The notes beneath the pieces were generated by a model, which worked only from the letters and a program-made list of their open reading frames with translations, was not told the DNA's origin and did no database searches. A program made the position numbers and the translations under genes. DNA of 5,884 bases from Candidatus Roizmanbacteria bacterium (lineage in GTDB: Bacteria; Patescibacteriota; Microgenomatia; UBA1406; GWC2-37-13): the NCBI GenBank assembly GCA_026395455.1, contig JAPLYR010000031.1:1-5884 (forward strand), in the 5' to 3' direction. Below are positions 4,476-5,884 of the stretch, piece after piece (position 1 is the stretch's first letter; each line of letters starts with the position of its first letter).

Positions 4476-5884
4476 ATGGAGATTCGTAATATCGTTATCA
4501 TCGCCCACGTTGATCACGGAAAAACAACCCTCGTTGATGCTCTTTTAAAACAGACAAAGACATTCCGAGATAATCAAAAAGAAATGTCCGAGACTCTTAT
4601 CATGGACTCAAATGATCTTGAGCGTGAGCGTGGAATCACCATTCTTGCAAAAAATACCTCAGTTTTCTACAAAGATACAAAAATTAATATCATTGACACT
4701 CCAGGACATGCTGACTTTGGTGGAGAAGTTGAGCGTACAATCACCATGGCATCAGGAGCCATTTTACTCGTAGATGCTGCAGAAGGTCCACTTCCACAAA
4801 CAAAATTTGTGTTGTAGAAAGCACTTGATTCTGGCTTAAAAATAGTTCTTGTTGCACTTGAAGCTGGCTTAAAAATAGTTCTTGTTATCAATAAGATTGA
4901 TAAACGAGATGCACGACCAGAAGAGATTATTGCTGAAATTGAAACATTATTTTTGGATCTTGCACAAGATGATTCCTCACTTGAGTTTGTCACATTATTT
5001 GCAGTCGGAAGAGATGGAAAAGCATTTTATAGCTTACCAGAGAACTATTCTGCAGAAACTCCGGGAGATTTAACACCTTTATTTGACACAATTCTAAAAG
5101 AATTTCCCAATGTAGCAATGAATGAAGACAAACCTCTTCAAATGCAGATTTCAACACTGGACTACGATAATTATGTAGGAAAATTATGTATCGGAAAAAT
5201 CACTCAAGGAACATTAAAAAAAGACCAAAATATTGCAGTTGTGGGAGAAAATGATAAGGTAATTGGGACTAATAGAGTGGCAAAACTATTCACCACATCA
5301 GGACTAGATAGAGTAGAGGTTGAACAAGCAGTTGCAGGAGACATTGCAACTATCGCAGGAATTCCAATTTTGACTATTGGTCAAACAGTTTGTGATCCTG
5401 CATTTCCACAGAGTATGCCTCACATCTCTGTTGAAGATCCAACGATTAAAATAAGCATCGGTCCAAACACAAGTCCTTTTGGAGGAAAAGAAGGAAAGTT
5501 TAGCACATCTCGACAACTTCGTGAACGTCTGTACAAAGAAGTAGAAACAAATCTTGGACTGAGAGTTGAGGATGACACAGAAGGTGTTGGTTTTATTGTT
5601 TCCGGTCGTGGAGAATTGCACTTGGCAGTTCTTTTGGAAGAAATGAGACGTGGTGGATATGAAATGGAAGTTTCAAAACCACAGGTCATTTACAAAACAA
5701 TCAACGGAGAAATTTGTGAACCATTTGAAGAAGTAACAATCGAAGTAGAAGAACAATTTTTTGGTGTTATCACAGAAGAAATGGGTAAGCGAAAGGCTTC
5801 AATGCTTGATATGAAAAAAGAGGGTGGTAACCAGAACCGCATAGTGTATCGTATTGCAAGTCAAAATCTATTAGGTATTCGAAA
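4476..5884 (+). pseudogene. typA: TypA/BipA ribosome-associated GTPase, interrupted by an in-frame TAG and running off the window
   Basis: TypA/BipA is an EF-G-like translational GTPase that binds the ribosome and aids 50S assembly and stress adaptation. G1 is AHVDHGKTT (codons 10-18), G2 ERGITI (51-56), G3 DTPGH (74-78) and G4 NKID (139-142). G5 would be AVGRDG, with Val where Ser is normal. Beyond the G domain come a beta-barrel domain II, an EF-G III-like domain (SGRGELHL near codon 376) and an EF-G V-like domain (EPFEEVTIEV, GKRKASMLDM). Codon 114 is TAG (4815-4817), where a Lys or Arg is expected in FVLxKAL. Translation from 4476 would therefore stop after 113 residues, before G4. Immediately after it, an 11-codon segment is duplicated in frame. 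Downstream, 4818-5884 is open in the same frame and well conserved; its first in-frame ATG is at 5118, beyond the G domain, so a restart there could not give a GTPase. About 130 C-terminal residues lie past the window. It may be a recent pseudogene or a functional gene with an assembly error. Confidence 0.85.
4821..4886 (+). repeat. 33-bp in-frame tandem duplication inside typA
   Basis: Unit 1 is 4821-4853 and unit 2 is 4854-4886. They are head to tail with no spacer and identical except at two adjacent bases (TT versus AG). They encode ALDSGLKIVLV and ALEAGLKIVLV, directly before INKID. The family normally has one such helix-strand segment between FVLxKAL and the G4 motif NKID, so one unit is surplus by 11 residues. 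The duplication keeps the frame. It starts three bases after the premature TAG. Confidence 0.95.

Noticed and set aside
4667..4993. Minus-strand frame with a repeated ARTIFKP-type peptide
   Set aside because: It is the shadow of typA. The peptide repeat only reflects the 33-bp DNA duplication.
5304..5689. Overlapping minus-strand open frames near the window end
   Set aside because: They lie antisense to the conserved domains II and III of TypA, and their translations have no protein-like motif.

Overview
The window is AT-rich and gene-dense. It holds four protein-coding loci on the plus strand and one tRNA gene on the minus strand. The organism looks bacterial: it has a leucyl-tRNA synthetase of bacterial architecture, the bacterial translational GTPase TypA/BipA, a tRNA-Gln, and TATAAT-like -10 boxes. 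No start codon is preceded by a Shine-Dalgarno sequence, candidate promoters sit almost on top of several starts, and CoA-synthesis enzymes of archaeal type are present. With the style of LeuRS (W-G-N after KMSKS, compact editing domain), this suggests a candidate-phylum bacterium of the Patescibacteria/CPR kind. That placement is an inference from protein flavour, not from a marker search.

Layout: (1) 27-1040 encodes a fusion of an archaeal/eukaryotic-type phosphopantetheine adenylyltransferase and an archaeal-type GTP-dependent dephospho-CoA kinase (DUF359), so one polypeptide could carry out the last two steps of CoA synthesis. (2) 1092-3599 is leuS, apparently complete, with all signature motifs. 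(3) 3606-3676, minus strand, is tRNA-Gln with anticodon CUG. (4) 3713-4330 is an unrecognised soluble 205-residue protein ending in a compact intrinsic terminator. (5) 4476 to the window end is typA, which is anomalous: an in-frame TAG at codon 114 is followed three bases later by a 33-bp in-frame tandem duplication whose two copies differ at two adjacent bases. The frame is otherwise open and well conserved to the window edge. This is a recent pseudogene, an assembly join error, or a readthrough case.

The genes do not form an obvious pathway operon. leuS, tRNA-Gln and typA all serve translation, while the first gene serves cofactor supply. The spacing, the terminator after the hypothetical gene and the separate -10-like boxes suggest mostly single-gene transcription units. 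The longest non-coding stretch is 4331-4475, which holds the terminator, a strong -10 box, a 12-bp direct repeat and the typA leader. No insertion sequence, CRISPR array, rRNA or riboswitch is recognisable.

The best candidate for something new is the archaeal-type PPAT-DPCK fusion in a bacterial setting. The most puzzling feature is the interrupted, internally duplicated typA.
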